This document shows, one piece after another, positions 1-7,870 of a stretch of 64,000 bases of DNA. This DNA comes from Paludibacteraceae bacterium (GTDB lineage Bacteria > Bacteroidota > Bacteroidia > Bacteroidales > Paludibacteraceae). How positions within the stretch are numbered: the stretch's first letter is position 1; each line of letters opens with the position of its first letter. The stretch is from assembly GCA_016285885.1 (NCBI GenBank), contig JAEERP010000001.1, positions 124,001-188,000 of the forward strand, in the 5' to 3' direction. The notes beneath the pieces were generated by a model. That model saw only the letters and a list, made by a program, of their open reading frames with translations. It was not told the DNA's origin and did no database searches. The translations under genes were made by a program, and so were the position numbers.

Positions 1-497
1 AGTATTTGGACAAGTCTTCCATGGATGTGCTGATCGGTGAGAATGTCTTCAACGAGGTGGAACTGAAGGGACGTGTCGAAGTGGAGTACGAGAAGTTCTC
101 GAAGAAGGTGCAGATCGAGTCGCGCATCTTGGGCGACATCGCCATCAACCATATCGTGCCTACCGCGGTGGCTTACCAGAACCGTCTGATCGAAAACCTC
201 TGCGGCTTGAAGCAGTTGTTCGATGCAAAGGAGTACGATGTGCTTTCGGAGGATAGGAAGGACCTGATCCGTGAGATCTCCAGCCATGTCACCGCCATCA
301 AGAAGTTGGTGAAGCGCATGACGGAGGAGCGCCACACCGCCAACACGGCGAAGAGCGAGCATGAGACAGCCGTGGTGTACGACAGTGTGGTACGCCCTAC
401 GATGGAGGAGATCCGCTCCCACATCGATGACCTCGAATTGGTGATCGACGATGACTTCTGGCCGATGCCGAAGTACCGTGAGCTGTTGTTCTCTTGA
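1..497 (+). CDS. glnN: Glutamine synthetase type III, C-terminal part (5' truncated by window edge)
   Basis: ATP-dependent synthesis of glutamine from glutamate and ammonia in the cytoplasm. Only the last ~165 codons are present; the frame is open to the window edge, so the TTG 'start' at base 6 in the ORF track is not a real start. The stretch with SRILGDIAINHIVPTA and YQNRLIENLCGLK is the characteristic C-terminal region of GSIII (family GlnN), a large (~700 aa) form common in Bacteroidetes and different from GlnA. It ends in a TGA at 495-497 and is followed by a strong hairpin terminator. The catalytic core lies outside the window, so activity cannot be judged. Confidence 0.9.
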   Translation, partial: YLDKSSMDVLIGENVFNEVELKGRVEVEYEKFSKKVQIESRILGDIAINHIVPTAVAYQNRLIENLCGLKQLFDAKEYDVLSEDRKDLIREISSHVTAIKKLVKRMTEERHTANTAKSEHETAVVYDSVVRPTMEEIRSHIDDLELVIDDDFWPMPKYRELLFS

Positions 498-520
498 TAA
501 CTCCTTAGGGGTAAAATAGA

Positions 521-565
521 AGACGGGGAAGCAGTCGTGTTTGATCGCTTCCCCGTCTTTCTTTT
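521..565 (+). terminator. Intrinsic terminator after glnN
   Basis: A perfect 12-bp stem (agacggggaagc / gcttccccgtct) with a 14-base loop is followed by ttcttttc. It lies 24 bases after the glnN stop and ends the plus-strand transcript before the convergent minus-strand operon. Confidence 0.85.
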
Positions 566-663
566 CTCGGGAGGAGGCACTAGGCGCCGTCACCCGAAAT
601 GTTATCTTAAGGAGTCTATCGGACCTTCGTTTTGTTTGCTAGTCCATGATGTGCGTGATGGTT

Positions 664-1668
664 TTAGTCCCACCAAAAATACCAGAATCTGGAGTCCTTT
701 AATGAGTTGGCAAGGTTCTGTACCGTCTCGCAGCCTTGGGTGACGATGTCTGAGCAAAAACCGAACTGCTGGAGTGCGAGGGCTTTCACCTCTCCTTCCT
801 CCTTCACGGGTTGTTTCACGTAGAATTGCAGGACGTCGCCAGACATGAAGCAAGGAACCGCTCCGTATTTTTCAAACCAATATTTCGCGATGCTTCGGTG
901 TTCCAGCGGTTCAGGGCTTTCCGCACCGCCGAATGGTAGGTAGCAGAATACGTCGTAGACTGATTGCACCGGCACATCGACGAAGCATAGGATGTTGTCG
1001 CTTTGGCTTAGTATGATAGAGCTTAACGCATCACATTCAGCCGATTCCTTCCCCCAGGCGATCATATCGTTATCCCAATCTATGTCACCATCCGATGTGT
1101 AGATCTCCTTCGTCTCATCGAAACGGTTCTTGAGAATGCCCTCCGCATTTTCATAAGGCGTGCTCAACTTGCTTTGAATGAAGGCATCCATGTCAGACAG
1201 ATGCTCTTCGTATTCAATCAACAGATTATCGATCAGTATACTATCCAACTCCACCATGACACGGACGAACCCTGGATTCGGTTGCTCAGCCATGCGCAGG
1301 TATAAATCGGTCAGTTGATCTTCCGTGATGTTGTTGCAGCTGACGATGTGGGCGATTTTGCATCCAGTCTTTTCGATGATGTTGATGGCTTTTCCCGCCT
1401 CGTCGCTCACCTTGATCTGCGTCTCCGTTTTGGGCGTCTCCACTGGTAGCTCGGATTCCTGCGGTTTTTCGGATTCCTGCGTCTTCCCCGATTCTTGTGG
1501 CTTTTCAGCGTATTCAGGGCTTTCGGTATTCTTAGGGGTGGTCTCCTGACTCTTCTCCTTTCCCTCCTCGGCAGTCTGTTTCAGCTTAGCCTTGAGGTAT
1601 GCGGCTGCGATGGGAGCTAAGGCGGCGACAGATAATTTTATTAAGTTTTTAATTGTTTGTCGATCCAT
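664..1668 (-). CDS. DUF4253 domain protein with acidic repeat linker
   Basis: 334 aa. The N-terminus has a short hydrophobic stretch (about residues 10-26, VAALAPIAAAYL) that may be a membrane anchor. Residues ~35-85 are a low-complexity linker repeating units like EKPQES and KTQES. The C-terminal ~110 residues (IAKYWFEKYGAVPC ... FGFCSDIVTQG) match the DUF4253 pattern known from bacterial proteins of unknown function, some linked to contact-dependent toxin/immunity loci. It is the last gene of a four-gene minus-strand run (4528 to 664), 45 bases after its neighbour. No function can be assigned from sequence; family placement is from motif memory. Confidence 0.75.
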   Translation of the reverse strand: MDRQTIKNLIKLSVAALAPIAAAYLKAKLKQTAEEGKEKSQETTPKNTESPEYAEKPQESGKTQESEKPQESELPVETPKTETQIKVSDEAGKAINIIEKTGCKIAHIVSCNNITEDQLTDLYLRMAEQPNPGFVRVMVELDSILIDNLLIEYEEHLSDMDAFIQSKLSTPYENAEGILKNRFDETKEIYTSDGDIDWDNDMIAWGKESAECDALSSIILSQSDNILCFVDVPVQSVYDVFCYLPFGGAESPEPLEHRSIAKYWFEKYGAVPCFMSGDVLQFYVKQPVKEEGEVKALALQQFGFCSDIVTQGCETVQNLANSLKDSRFWYFWWD

Positions 1669-1713
1669 TTCGCTTGTCTTTTATTGGTTTAATATTGTTT
1701 ACTCCTCTTCTTC

Positions 1714-2343
1714 TCACTCATTGACGAAGACGGTGCACTTCGCTGTCACATTTCCCACGGAGGCAGATACGGTGGTTTCACCTTCAGCCATAGCGGTGAT
1801 TGTGCCGTCCGTTTCGACGGTTGCCACTGCATTGTTGTCGGAACTCCAGACGATGGATTTTTGGGTTGATCCCTCAGGATATATCGCTGCGTTGAGTCTT
1901 TTCTTCTCTCCGATGTTCAAGTGTAACTCGTTTTTGTTCAGCAATATATCGTTGGCTTTGATAGTCTCTTCCGATTTGACGATGAAACTATCCACCACAT
2001 AGACGGTGTTGCCCCTCCAAGGTAGGGCGTGGAAGTACTCCTTGTAGTAGAGGTCCACGGTGCGGTCGCCCATTTTCATAAGTTCCAGCGCCACGTTTTC
2101 GTCCTCGATGGAGAATATGAACTCGTTGGATTGTATGGTGCCGCCGTTGGCAGGTGCGCTTTTCAGTCCGTTCTGGATGATTTTGCCCTCATAGGTTTTG
2201 AAGACATAACCCTTTTTCATCACGTAGTTCAGTTCACCGCTCTTAACGCCCTCGCCGAAGACATAGTAGTATCGGAAGTAGAAGAAGGCTGCCAAGCCTA
2301 AAAGCACAAATAGGAATGTGAAGATGACAATTTTAAGTTTCAT
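1714..2343 (-). CDS. Membrane-anchored protein with Big_2 domain
   Basis: 209 aa. A single N-terminal membrane segment (residues ~4-25, IVIFTFLFVLLGLAAFFYF) is followed by a small domain containing GEGVKSGELNYVMKKG and FKTYEGKI, a pattern seen in Bacteroidetes proteins often loosely annotated as 6-phosphogluconate dehydrogenase-like without evidence of that activity. Residues ~130-205 form a bacterial Ig-like group 2 (Big_2) domain (LNIGEKKRLNAAIYPEGS ... VATVETDGTITAMAEGETT). It probably projects into the periplasm. The gene lies 18 bases after the DUF5723 gene and 45 bases before the DUF4253 gene, consistent with an operon. Role unknown. Confidence 0.7.
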   Translation of the reverse strand: MKLKIVIFTFLFVLLGLAAFFYFRYYYVFGEGVKSGELNYVMKKGYVFKTYEGKIIQNGLKSAPANGGTIQSNEFIFSIEDENVALELMKMGDRTVDLYYKEYFHALPWRGNTVYVVDSFIVKSEETIKANDILLNKNELHLNIGEKKRLNAAIYPEGSTQKSIVWSSDNNAVATVETDGTITAMAEGETTVSASVGNVTAKCTVFVNE

Positions 2344-2361
2344 TTTTTTTTCTAAATTATA

Positions 2362-3771
2362 CTAGAAATGATAGTTGTTATTCTTTTTGAATCCGATGAT
2401 TACGCCCATGCCTAAAGTCACCCTTGTGTCTCGCACGTAGCAAGGGATCTTGTGTCCCGACATGGATGCGTAACGCAGAGGGATGTGGTCGATGGCTGCG
2501 AAAAGGTTGATCGGCCCAGCGTTGGCGTTTAGGCCGATGCCGATGTTGTTCCATCCGTCGAACAGGTTGTAGGTGAATGTGCCCGAGAAGTATTCGATAG
2601 GGCGGAAGTTGGCGGAGAGGATAAATTCTTCCCTTGTCGCCTTGCGTTGGAAGAACGTTTTGGAGAGAGCTCCGATGCTTATTTTATCGTCCATGAAGGA
2701 GTATTCTCCACCCACAAGCACTTTGGCGGATAGCCATGCGGTGTAGTGGTTGGGCTTCTCGTTTTTCTTCAGCATTCTTTTGAAGCGGGTTTTGTAGGGG
2801 CTCCACCAACCGCTAAGGGAGTTGTTTTCGTCTAAGTCGTACTCGATACCTTTGTAGCTGAAGGTCTCGCGAGGGTTCAGTTCCTGTACGTTTCCTGTCC
2901 AGGCGAGGAATCCGAGATCCAGGACGCTGGCGGAAATCTTAAACTCCGGGCTGATCTCGTAGCTTGCGCCTGCGTCGATGGAGAATCCGTGGCCTTGCGC
3001 TTTGGTGATTCTACCTCCGTTCGACTCGATGCCGCTGACCCTGTCTGTCTCGGTGGTTGTGATCTCTAGGGTAGGGGTTGTGATGCGGATGTTGCCGCTG
3101 CCGGACACTATCCACTCATCCTCGCATGCGGTGAAGTGTAGGTTTCTTGTGTTGGAGCTCACGTTGGCGTTACCGACCAGGAGTTTCATCTTGGCGCCCA
3201 ACGACAGGTTCTCGTCGATCTTGGCGGAGAGTCCACCCGCATATTCCGTGTAGATGGAGGCGGCGATGGACATGTTGTCGAGATGGAAGTCGAATTTCTC
3301 TCCGTTCTTCATGCCCTCGAATGCGAATTGGAACAATTCCTTAGGGATGGAAATGGATGCCTCCATCTTGTTGCTTACAGAGAAGGTGACGAACAGGTTC
3401 TTGTTGATGCGGTATCCTGCGTCGAACAGGTCTATCTCATAGGCTGCGTGGACCTGCTCACGTCCGTGTAGGGCGTTCATGAACTCGTCTATCGCCATGA
3501 CGTTCTTGTCACAGAAGAGGTATGTCTTATACTTGCCGTCCACTTTTTTAGTCTTGAAGACATCCGTCAGCGTCAGGTCTGTGTTGCCTCCGCCGGCTGC
3601 GATCGTGGAGAAGAAAGGCACACCCACGTATAGTTTCCCGTCCGGTTGGAAGGCTGGGTTGAGGTGGTGCTGACGGTAGTTCTGCTTGTCAAAATAGAGC
3701 GTGTTGGATATTTGTGCAGACAATGTGCAGCAAATCATACCAAATAGAACGAGTAGTAATGTCTTTTTCAT
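2362..3771 (-). CDS. DUF5723 family outer-membrane beta-barrel protein
   Basis: About 469 aa from the preferred start at 3771 (MKKTLLLVLFGMICCTLSAQ), which gives a clean signal peptide; the ORF-track start at 3795 adds eight residues and overlaps the upstream gene. After the signal, LYFDKQNYRQHHLNPAFQP and repeated amphipathic strands with G/N/Y turns look like DUF5723, a Bacteroidetes barrel family related to PorV/FadL-type barrels. It follows the lipoprotein gene by 13 bases, so the pair is probably co-transcribed and may act together in the outer membrane. The specific cargo or ligand is not known. Confidence 0.75.
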   Translation of the reverse strand: MKKTLLLVLFGMICCTLSAQISNTLYFDKQNYRQHHLNPAFQPDGKLYVGVPFFSTIAAGGGNTDLTLTDVFKTKKVDGKYKTYLFCDKNVMAIDEFMNALHGREQVHAAYEIDLFDAGYRINKNLFVTFSVSNKMEASISIPKELFQFAFEGMKNGEKFDFHLDNMSIAASIYTEYAGGLSAKIDENLSLGAKMKLLVGNANVSSNTRNLHFTACEDEWIVSGSGNIRITTPTLEITTTETDRVSGIESNGGRITKAQGHGFSIDAGASYEISPEFKISASVLDLGFLAWTGNVQELNPRETFSYKGIEYDLDENNSLSGWWSPYKTRFKRMLKKNEKPNHYTAWLSAKVLVGGEYSFMDDKISIGALSKTFFQRKATREEFILSANFRPIEYFSGTFTYNLFDGWNNIGIGLNANAGPINLFAAIDHIPLRYASMSGHKIPCYVRDTRVTLGMGVIIGFKKNNNYHF

Positions 3772-3784
3772 TGTGCACATTGTT

Positions 3785-4528
3785 TTAGAAATCATATTCG
3801 TTTGCTAAAATACCTCCTTTGAAGAAACATGCGATTTTCATCTTCATCGTGTTCTTTTCCGTCAGGATGGTCTGTTCGAAATTCTCCATGACGAACTTAT
3901 ATTCCACATTGATCTGGTCCAACTGGCTCAGTGGTCCCATGTGGGATTTGTTGTAGGTTATAGTGTGTTTCGTGATCGTACTTCCAGAGATGGTCTTGTT
4001 CGTCTCGTTGAATGTCCCTGGTGCGGCGGAGAAGGAGTCCTCTTGGCTGAGTTCTGAGATCTCGACCAGCGTGTTGGTCGTGGTGTCCCTGTGGAGGAAC
4101 GTTAATTTGTAGTCGATCCTCATCGGCAGGCTGTTGTCCACTTCTACCTTTAAGATGCAGGTCTCCACCTTGTCTATCGCGTGTCCATCGCCCACTTTGT
4201 TGTTGAAGAAAAGGTTCGTGAATGAGTCCCTCTCCTCGATATAGGTGCCTTCTTTTACGGCGATTGGAAATTTGATCTTTGTGTTTATGTCTCCTCGGAC
4301 AATCAGTGTCGTGTCCGGCGTGTAGATAATTCCTTTGCTTTTGTTGTGTTTCACAATCTCTTTGAGCGATGCGTTTACTTGTGCGACGGGAACATCTAAT
4401 GCAGTTTGTAGGTATAAACTGTCTGTGTTCACATCACTCAAATCCAGTCCCTCTTCGGTGCAGGAATTCTGTCCACAGAACCAAACGAGAACACCTAATA
4501 TAAGGGTTAAAAATTTGATTTTTCTCAT
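3785..4528 (-). CDS. Predicted lipoprotein, function unknown
   Basis: 247 aa. The N-terminus MRKIKFLTLILGVLVWFCGQ followed by NSCTEEG is a lipoprotein signal with a plausible lipobox Cys near residue 23. The remainder is beta-rich with no recognised catalytic motif. It is the first gene of the minus-strand envelope operon, directly upstream of the DUF5723 barrel, which suggests a barrel-associated periplasmic or outer-membrane lipoprotein. A Bacteroidetes-type promoter lies just upstream and is divergent from that of the DUF3127 gene. Confidence 0.7.
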   Translation of the reverse strand: MRKIKFLTLILGVLVWFCGQNSCTEEGLDLSDVNTDSLYLQTALDVPVAQVNASLKEIVKHNKSKGIIYTPDTTLIVRGDINTKIKFPIAVKEGTYIEERDSFTNLFFNNKVGDGHAIDKVETCILKVEVDNSLPMRIDYKLTFLHRDTTTNTLVEISELSQEDSFSAAPGTFNETNKTISGSTITKHTITYNKSHMGPLSQLDQINVEYKFVMENFEQTILTEKNTMKMKIACFFKGGILANEYDF

Positions 4529-4550
4529 ACCTGTGCGTTTTTTATTTTAA

Positions 4551-4583
4551 CAAAGATAATTCTTTTTCTGAATAAATAACCAA
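4551..4583 (-). promoter_or_regulatory. Bacteroidetes promoter for the envelope operon
   Basis: On the minus strand TATCTTTG (4558-4551) matches the TAnnTTTG -7 box. About 20-22 bases upstream is TTGGT, a partial match to the TTTG -33 box. It lies about 25 bases before the lipoprotein start codon. Confidence 0.55.
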
Positions 4584-4637
4584 TTTAGTTCATGTAATTT
4601 ATGTGGATAAAAATTCTTTTCGTCCGTAAAGTTTTTG

Positions 4638-4645
4638 TAATTTTG
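4638..4645 (+). promoter_or_regulatory. -7 box (TAATTTTG) for the DUF3127 gene
   Basis: TAATTTTG matches TAnnTTTG exactly, 53 bases before the ATG. The -33 element is weak (only T-rich sequence at 4614-4620). Confidence 0.5.
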
Positions 4646-4698
4646 TCGAAAATATGTTTCGGGGAACGGTTGCTCCCCCTTTTTAAAAGATAATACAA

Positions 4699-5100
4699 AT
4701 GGATTTTACTGGTAGAATTATCGCTGTTTTGCCTGAAAGAAGAGGAGAGGGCAAAAATGGACCTTGGATGAGTCAAGAGTATGTGATGGAGCATGACACG
4801 TCTAATGCTCAATATCCCCGTCGCCTGTGCTTCAATGTTTGGGGAGAGCAAAAGATTCATGAGTTCAATATTCAGGAGGGTCAGTTTTATACGGTTAGCG
4901 TGGACATCGATTGCCGCGAGTGGCAGGGTCGTTGGTTCAATGATATCCGTGCGTGGAGGGTGGCTCCGGCAGGATCTCAGGCTTCTCAACCTGTACCGCC
5001 TGCACAACCTGCCATGCCTGCGGGTATGCCGAATGTGCCTACATTCGATGCGCAGTCTAATAACTCCCAGGAGAACGAGGCGGATCAGCTTCCTTTCTGA
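4699..5100 (+). CDS. DUF3127 protein (predicted OB-fold, ssDNA-binding-like)
   Basis: 133 aa. The N-terminal ~90 residues (DFTGRIIAVLPERRGEGKNG ... RRLCFNVWGEQKI ... WQGRWFNDIRAWRV) match DUF3127, a family restricted largely to Bacteroidetes and predicted to adopt an OB fold like single-stranded DNA-binding proteins. The C-terminal ~45 residues are a disordered P/Q/A tail ending in an acidic tip (ENEADQLPF) that resembles the SSB C-terminal interaction peptide. Monocistronic: own promoter, and an intrinsic terminator 50 bases downstream. A role in DNA repair or replication is inference. Confidence 0.8.
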   Translation: MDFTGRIIAVLPERRGEGKNGPWMSQEYVMEHDTSNAQYPRRLCFNVWGEQKIHEFNIQEGQFYTVSVDIDCREWQGRWFNDIRAWRVAPAGSQASQPVPPAQPAMPAGMPNVPTFDAQSNNSQENEADQLPF

Positions 5101-5149
5101 TCGGGGAATGACGCGATGAATTAGATTCTCTTTTTAATTCAATCATAGA

Positions 5150-5178
5150 GGGTGTGCCGAGTGGCGCACCCTTTTTTT
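5150..5178 (+). terminator. Intrinsic terminator after the DUF3127 gene
   Basis: Stem gggtgtgcc / ggcgcaccc (one G-U pair), loop gagt, followed by seven T. Confidence 0.9.
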
Positions 5179-5206
5179 GTCGCATGTCAGTCTGAAAGAA
5201 AATTCT

Positions 5207-5245
5207 AAAAAAAAAACGTGGCTACACCTGATGTGCGCCACGTTT
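5207..5245 (-). terminator. Intrinsic terminator after the GH5 gene
   Basis: On the minus strand the stem cgtggc / gccacg (5242-5237 with 5222-5217) is followed by a run of T, seen as a run of A at 5207-5216. It lies 20 bases past the GH5 stop, back to back with the plus-strand terminator. Confidence 0.8.
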
Positions 5246-5264
5246 TCCTGTTGCTTAACTAATA

Positions 5265-6413
5265 TTATTTCCCGATGATGATAGCTGGCAATTCATTGCG
5301 AGTGCCGTCCAAGTTCACGATAGGGAAGTCTCCCTTGTAGCACCAGTGGCAATTAGCGATGTTGTGCTCCTTGAAGATGCTGCAAATGTCCTTGTACCAA
5401 CGCAAACGAACATCTTTGTCTACGAAGAATGGGTATGCGCCGAACTCTCCGCAGTAGAGCTGTAGTCCGAGCGAGTCCGCCTTGTCGATGGCGAGCTTCA
5501 TGTGCTCGTACATGATCTCTTTGTTGTATTCTCCGTTCATTGAGGCGATCTTTTCCTGCTGTTCCTTCGTGAGGGAGTCCAATGCGAGGGTATCCGTCAC
5601 TTGCATGCCTGGGTAGTTGACTTTCCCCGCATAGAAAGCGTAGTCGGTCCAAGGTGCTTGGTGGTGCGTTACCAAGCTAGGCTCGTAGAAGTGATAGCTC
5701 AACATGATGTACTTGTCGTTTTCAGGCACGCGGAGCGAGTCGAACGTTTGAGGAATTTGCCAACGGTTTGAGCCGAATATGATGGTTCTCTCTTTCTCCG
5801 TCTCTCTGATACCGTTCACCATCTTCTCCACCAATTGGTTCCAAGCCTCGCAAGTAGGTGCTACTGGCTCGTTCATCAACTCGTAGGCTAGGCGGTCGTT
5901 TGGATATTGGCTCAGATCTTTTTGGAGATCTTTCCAGATGTTGACGATCTTCTCCTGCTCCTTAGGGTCTTGGAAGAGGGTGTTCGGATGTCCGTTCTCG
6001 TTGTTGAAGTGGTGGGAACGTACGATGTGGAGGTCTACGACGACGTTCAGGCAGTTGCCCAACGCCCAATTGATGGCATTGTGCATCAAGGCGAATGCGC
6101 TGGAGTCTCTGTTCATGGCCTCATCGTACAATTGCTCCTCGTCTACGGCAAGGCGTATGAAGTCGAAGCCCATGGCGGCGATGGAGTCGAAGTCCGCCTT
6201 CGTGATTTTGTTGGCTCTCACTTCCCCTCTGTCGCCCGACTGGGATAGCCAATGGCTGATGTTCACTCCGTTTTGGAGGTACAGGGTCGCATACGAGCTT
6301 TTTTTAGCCTCGCATATCTTCTCTTCGTTCAAATTTTGTTTTTGCTCTGCTGGTTTGTTGCATGACATGAATGCTAACATTAGTGCAGCGATGCTAAGGA
6401 TACGTGTTTTCAT
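5265..6413 (-). CDS. Glycoside hydrolase family 5 (cellulase-like) lipoprotein
   Basis: 382 aa. Signal with lipobox (LAFMSC, Cys18), so it is predicted to be a surface or periplasmic lipoprotein. The fold is a GH5 (clan GH-A) TIM barrel: GVNISHWLS near residue 49, DFIRLAV near 84, VVVDLHIVRSHH near 124, the acid/base in YELMNEP (Glu182) and the nucleophile in YCGEFGAYP (Glu323). Both catalytic acids are present and the length is normal. Members cleave beta-1,4 glucans, mannans or related polysaccharides; the exact substrate cannot be told from sequence. It stands alone without susC/susD neighbours, so it is not part of a polysaccharide utilisation locus here. Confidence 0.85.
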   Translation of the reverse strand: MKTRILSIAALMLAFMSCNKPAEQKQNLNEEKICEAKKSSYATLYLQNGVNISHWLSQSGDRGEVRANKITKADFDSIAAMGFDFIRLAVDEEQLYDEAMNRDSSAFALMHNAINWALGNCLNVVVDLHIVRSHHFNNENGHPNTLFQDPKEQEKIVNIWKDLQKDLSQYPNDRLAYELMNEPVAPTCEAWNQLVEKMVNGIRETEKERTIIFGSNRWQIPQTFDSLRVPENDKYIMLSYHFYEPSLVTHHQAPWTDYAFYAGKVNYPGMQVTDTLALDSLTKEQQEKIASMNGEYNKEIMYEHMKLAIDKADSLGLQLYCGEFGAYPFFVDKDVRLRWYKDICSIFKEHNIANCHWCYKGDFPIVNLDGTRNELPAIIIGK

Positions 6414-6525
6414 AAATTATATTGTTTTTCAGTAAAAACGTTTATACTTCTTGCGGGGATGTCGTATGGTGACACTCCGGCACGGAGGCTTGGGGGGCGC
6501 TTTATGGGCTAATCCCCTTCCCGCC

Positions 6526-7455
6526 TCATTTCGGGGTGATGATCAATGTCTCTGACTTGGACCCCTCCGTAGAGAGGAAATTCTCCGTGATTTGGTAGGA
6601 GATTAACCAACCCGTTTTGGCGTCGAATGTGGCGGACTCCTGCGAATTAGCCGATATCACCACTTTCTTGTAAGTCTTCATGGACTCTTTGATCTGTTTC
6701 TTCATTTCAGGGCTGTTGGCGTCAAGACCAGTCTCCTTCGCTATGTTTGCCATGTATTTTTCCATCCATTGCTTAATGGAGGCGAGACACTCTTTTTTCG
6801 CGAGTTCCGCATTGGTTTTGATGGTTATTTTATCGCCCGACTTCTCCACTTTTGTGGTGTATTTCGCATTCTTCAGTTGCATCGTCGTGAAGACGATTTC
6901 GGTCGTGCCCTTGGTCTCCTTTTCGGTGTCGTATTCTTTTCCGAAGAATTTGTGTTGGGCTAATACCTCCTTCAGGTTGATCTCCATGAAACTCTTCTCG
7001 TCAGCTGCGAGCATGGTTTTCATGATGCTTGAAATCAATCCGTTAATAGAGGATGCGGCTCCTGCCGTGTCTTTGGTTGTCTCATAGATCTTAAGGTATT
7101 CGTCGAAGTTGTCGACCTTAAGGATCTCTCCGGTTTTGGATACTGTATATGTGGGAACAAATTCCTTTATCTTCTCGAATATCTCTTTCCCTATGATTGA
7201 GGCTGCCATCTCCTCCATTCCTGAGTGGTCAACATAGTTGAGATAGGTGCAGGACATTTTGTAGTCGTTGCTGTCGTCTAATACTTTTATGAGCATGTCG
7301 GTGCTCCCTATGAGCGTCGTGTCCTCGTATTGTGTGACAGCGTATGATCTTGTTTCGCCCGTTTTCCAGTTTGGCTTTAGTATGACTGATTCCGCGAATG
7401 AGGCGGTTGATACTGCTAATAAGCAGAGAGTAGCTAGTAATCCTTTTTTCTTCAT
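6526..7455 (-). CDS. Secreted protein of unknown function
   Basis: 309 aa from ATG at 7455 (MKKKGLLATLCLLAVSTASF), a clear signal peptide. The 437-aa version in the ORF track adds 128 residues of basic, low-complexity sequence that runs through the promoter, so it is rejected. The mature part (LKPNWKTGETRSYAV, TYLNYVDHSG, then KKVVISANSQESATFDAKTG and LISYQITENF) looks like a periplasmic beta-rich protein resembling the DUF6263 type, but I cannot place it firmly. A textbook promoter sits 33 bases upstream. No operon partner. Confidence 0.65.
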   Translation of the reverse strand: MKKKGLLATLCLLAVSTASFAESVILKPNWKTGETRSYAVTQYEDTTLIGSTDMLIKVLDDSNDYKMSCTYLNYVDHSGMEEMAASIIGKEIFEKIKEFVPTYTVSKTGEILKVDNFDEYLKIYETTKDTAGAASSINGLISSIMKTMLAADEKSFMEINLKEVLAQHKFFGKEYDTEKETKGTTEIVFTTMQLKNAKYTTKVEKSGDKITIKTNAELAKKECLASIKQWMEKYMANIAKETGLDANSPEMKKQIKESMKTYKKVVISANSQESATFDAKTGWLISYQITENFLSTEGSKSETLIITPK

Positions 7456-7487
7456 GTGAATTTGTTTTTGACAAACGTTTATTTGCG

Positions 7488-7519
7488 CAAACTTACGAAA
7501 TGGGGCTGTTATTGTCAAA
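7488..7519 (-). promoter_or_regulatory. Consensus Bacteroidetes promoter
   Basis: On the minus strand TTTG, a 20-base spacer and TAAGTTTG form an exact -33 / -7 pair. It defines the start of the secreted protein gene at 7455 rather than at 7839. Confidence 0.8.
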
Positions 7520-7870
7520 TATTTGTCTCTTTTTTTCTTCTGTTTCTGCCGGTTACGATTGCGTAATCCTTGGAGCGATGTTTTTTGCGGTCGATGCTCT
7601 GTTTTTGCCCCGATTTTCGCCTGTTTCGATCTGTTGGAGCGATGTTCGGATGATGGTCTCTTCTCGTGTGTGCTAAGGATTTGATGATTTCCGTATTTGC
7701 TCTTTTTGATGAAAAATAATGATTTTTCCCTGAAATGAGCGGGTTGGGGGAATGTCCCTATGAAAAAAATATGTAAATTCGCGGTGATCTTTTCGATGAC
7801 GTGTATTAGGTTTTCAAGCGTGTCGGTCGAAACTGTCATTTGAAGAAATAGTGTTTCTTATTACATACTT

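Noticed and set aside
4585-5007. 140-aa minus-strand ORF
   Set aside because: It overlaps the DUF3127 gene and its promoter and has no recognisable feature.
7456-7839. N-terminal extension of the secreted protein at 6526-7455
   Set aside because: The extension crosses an exact promoter and precedes a perfect signal peptide start at 7455.
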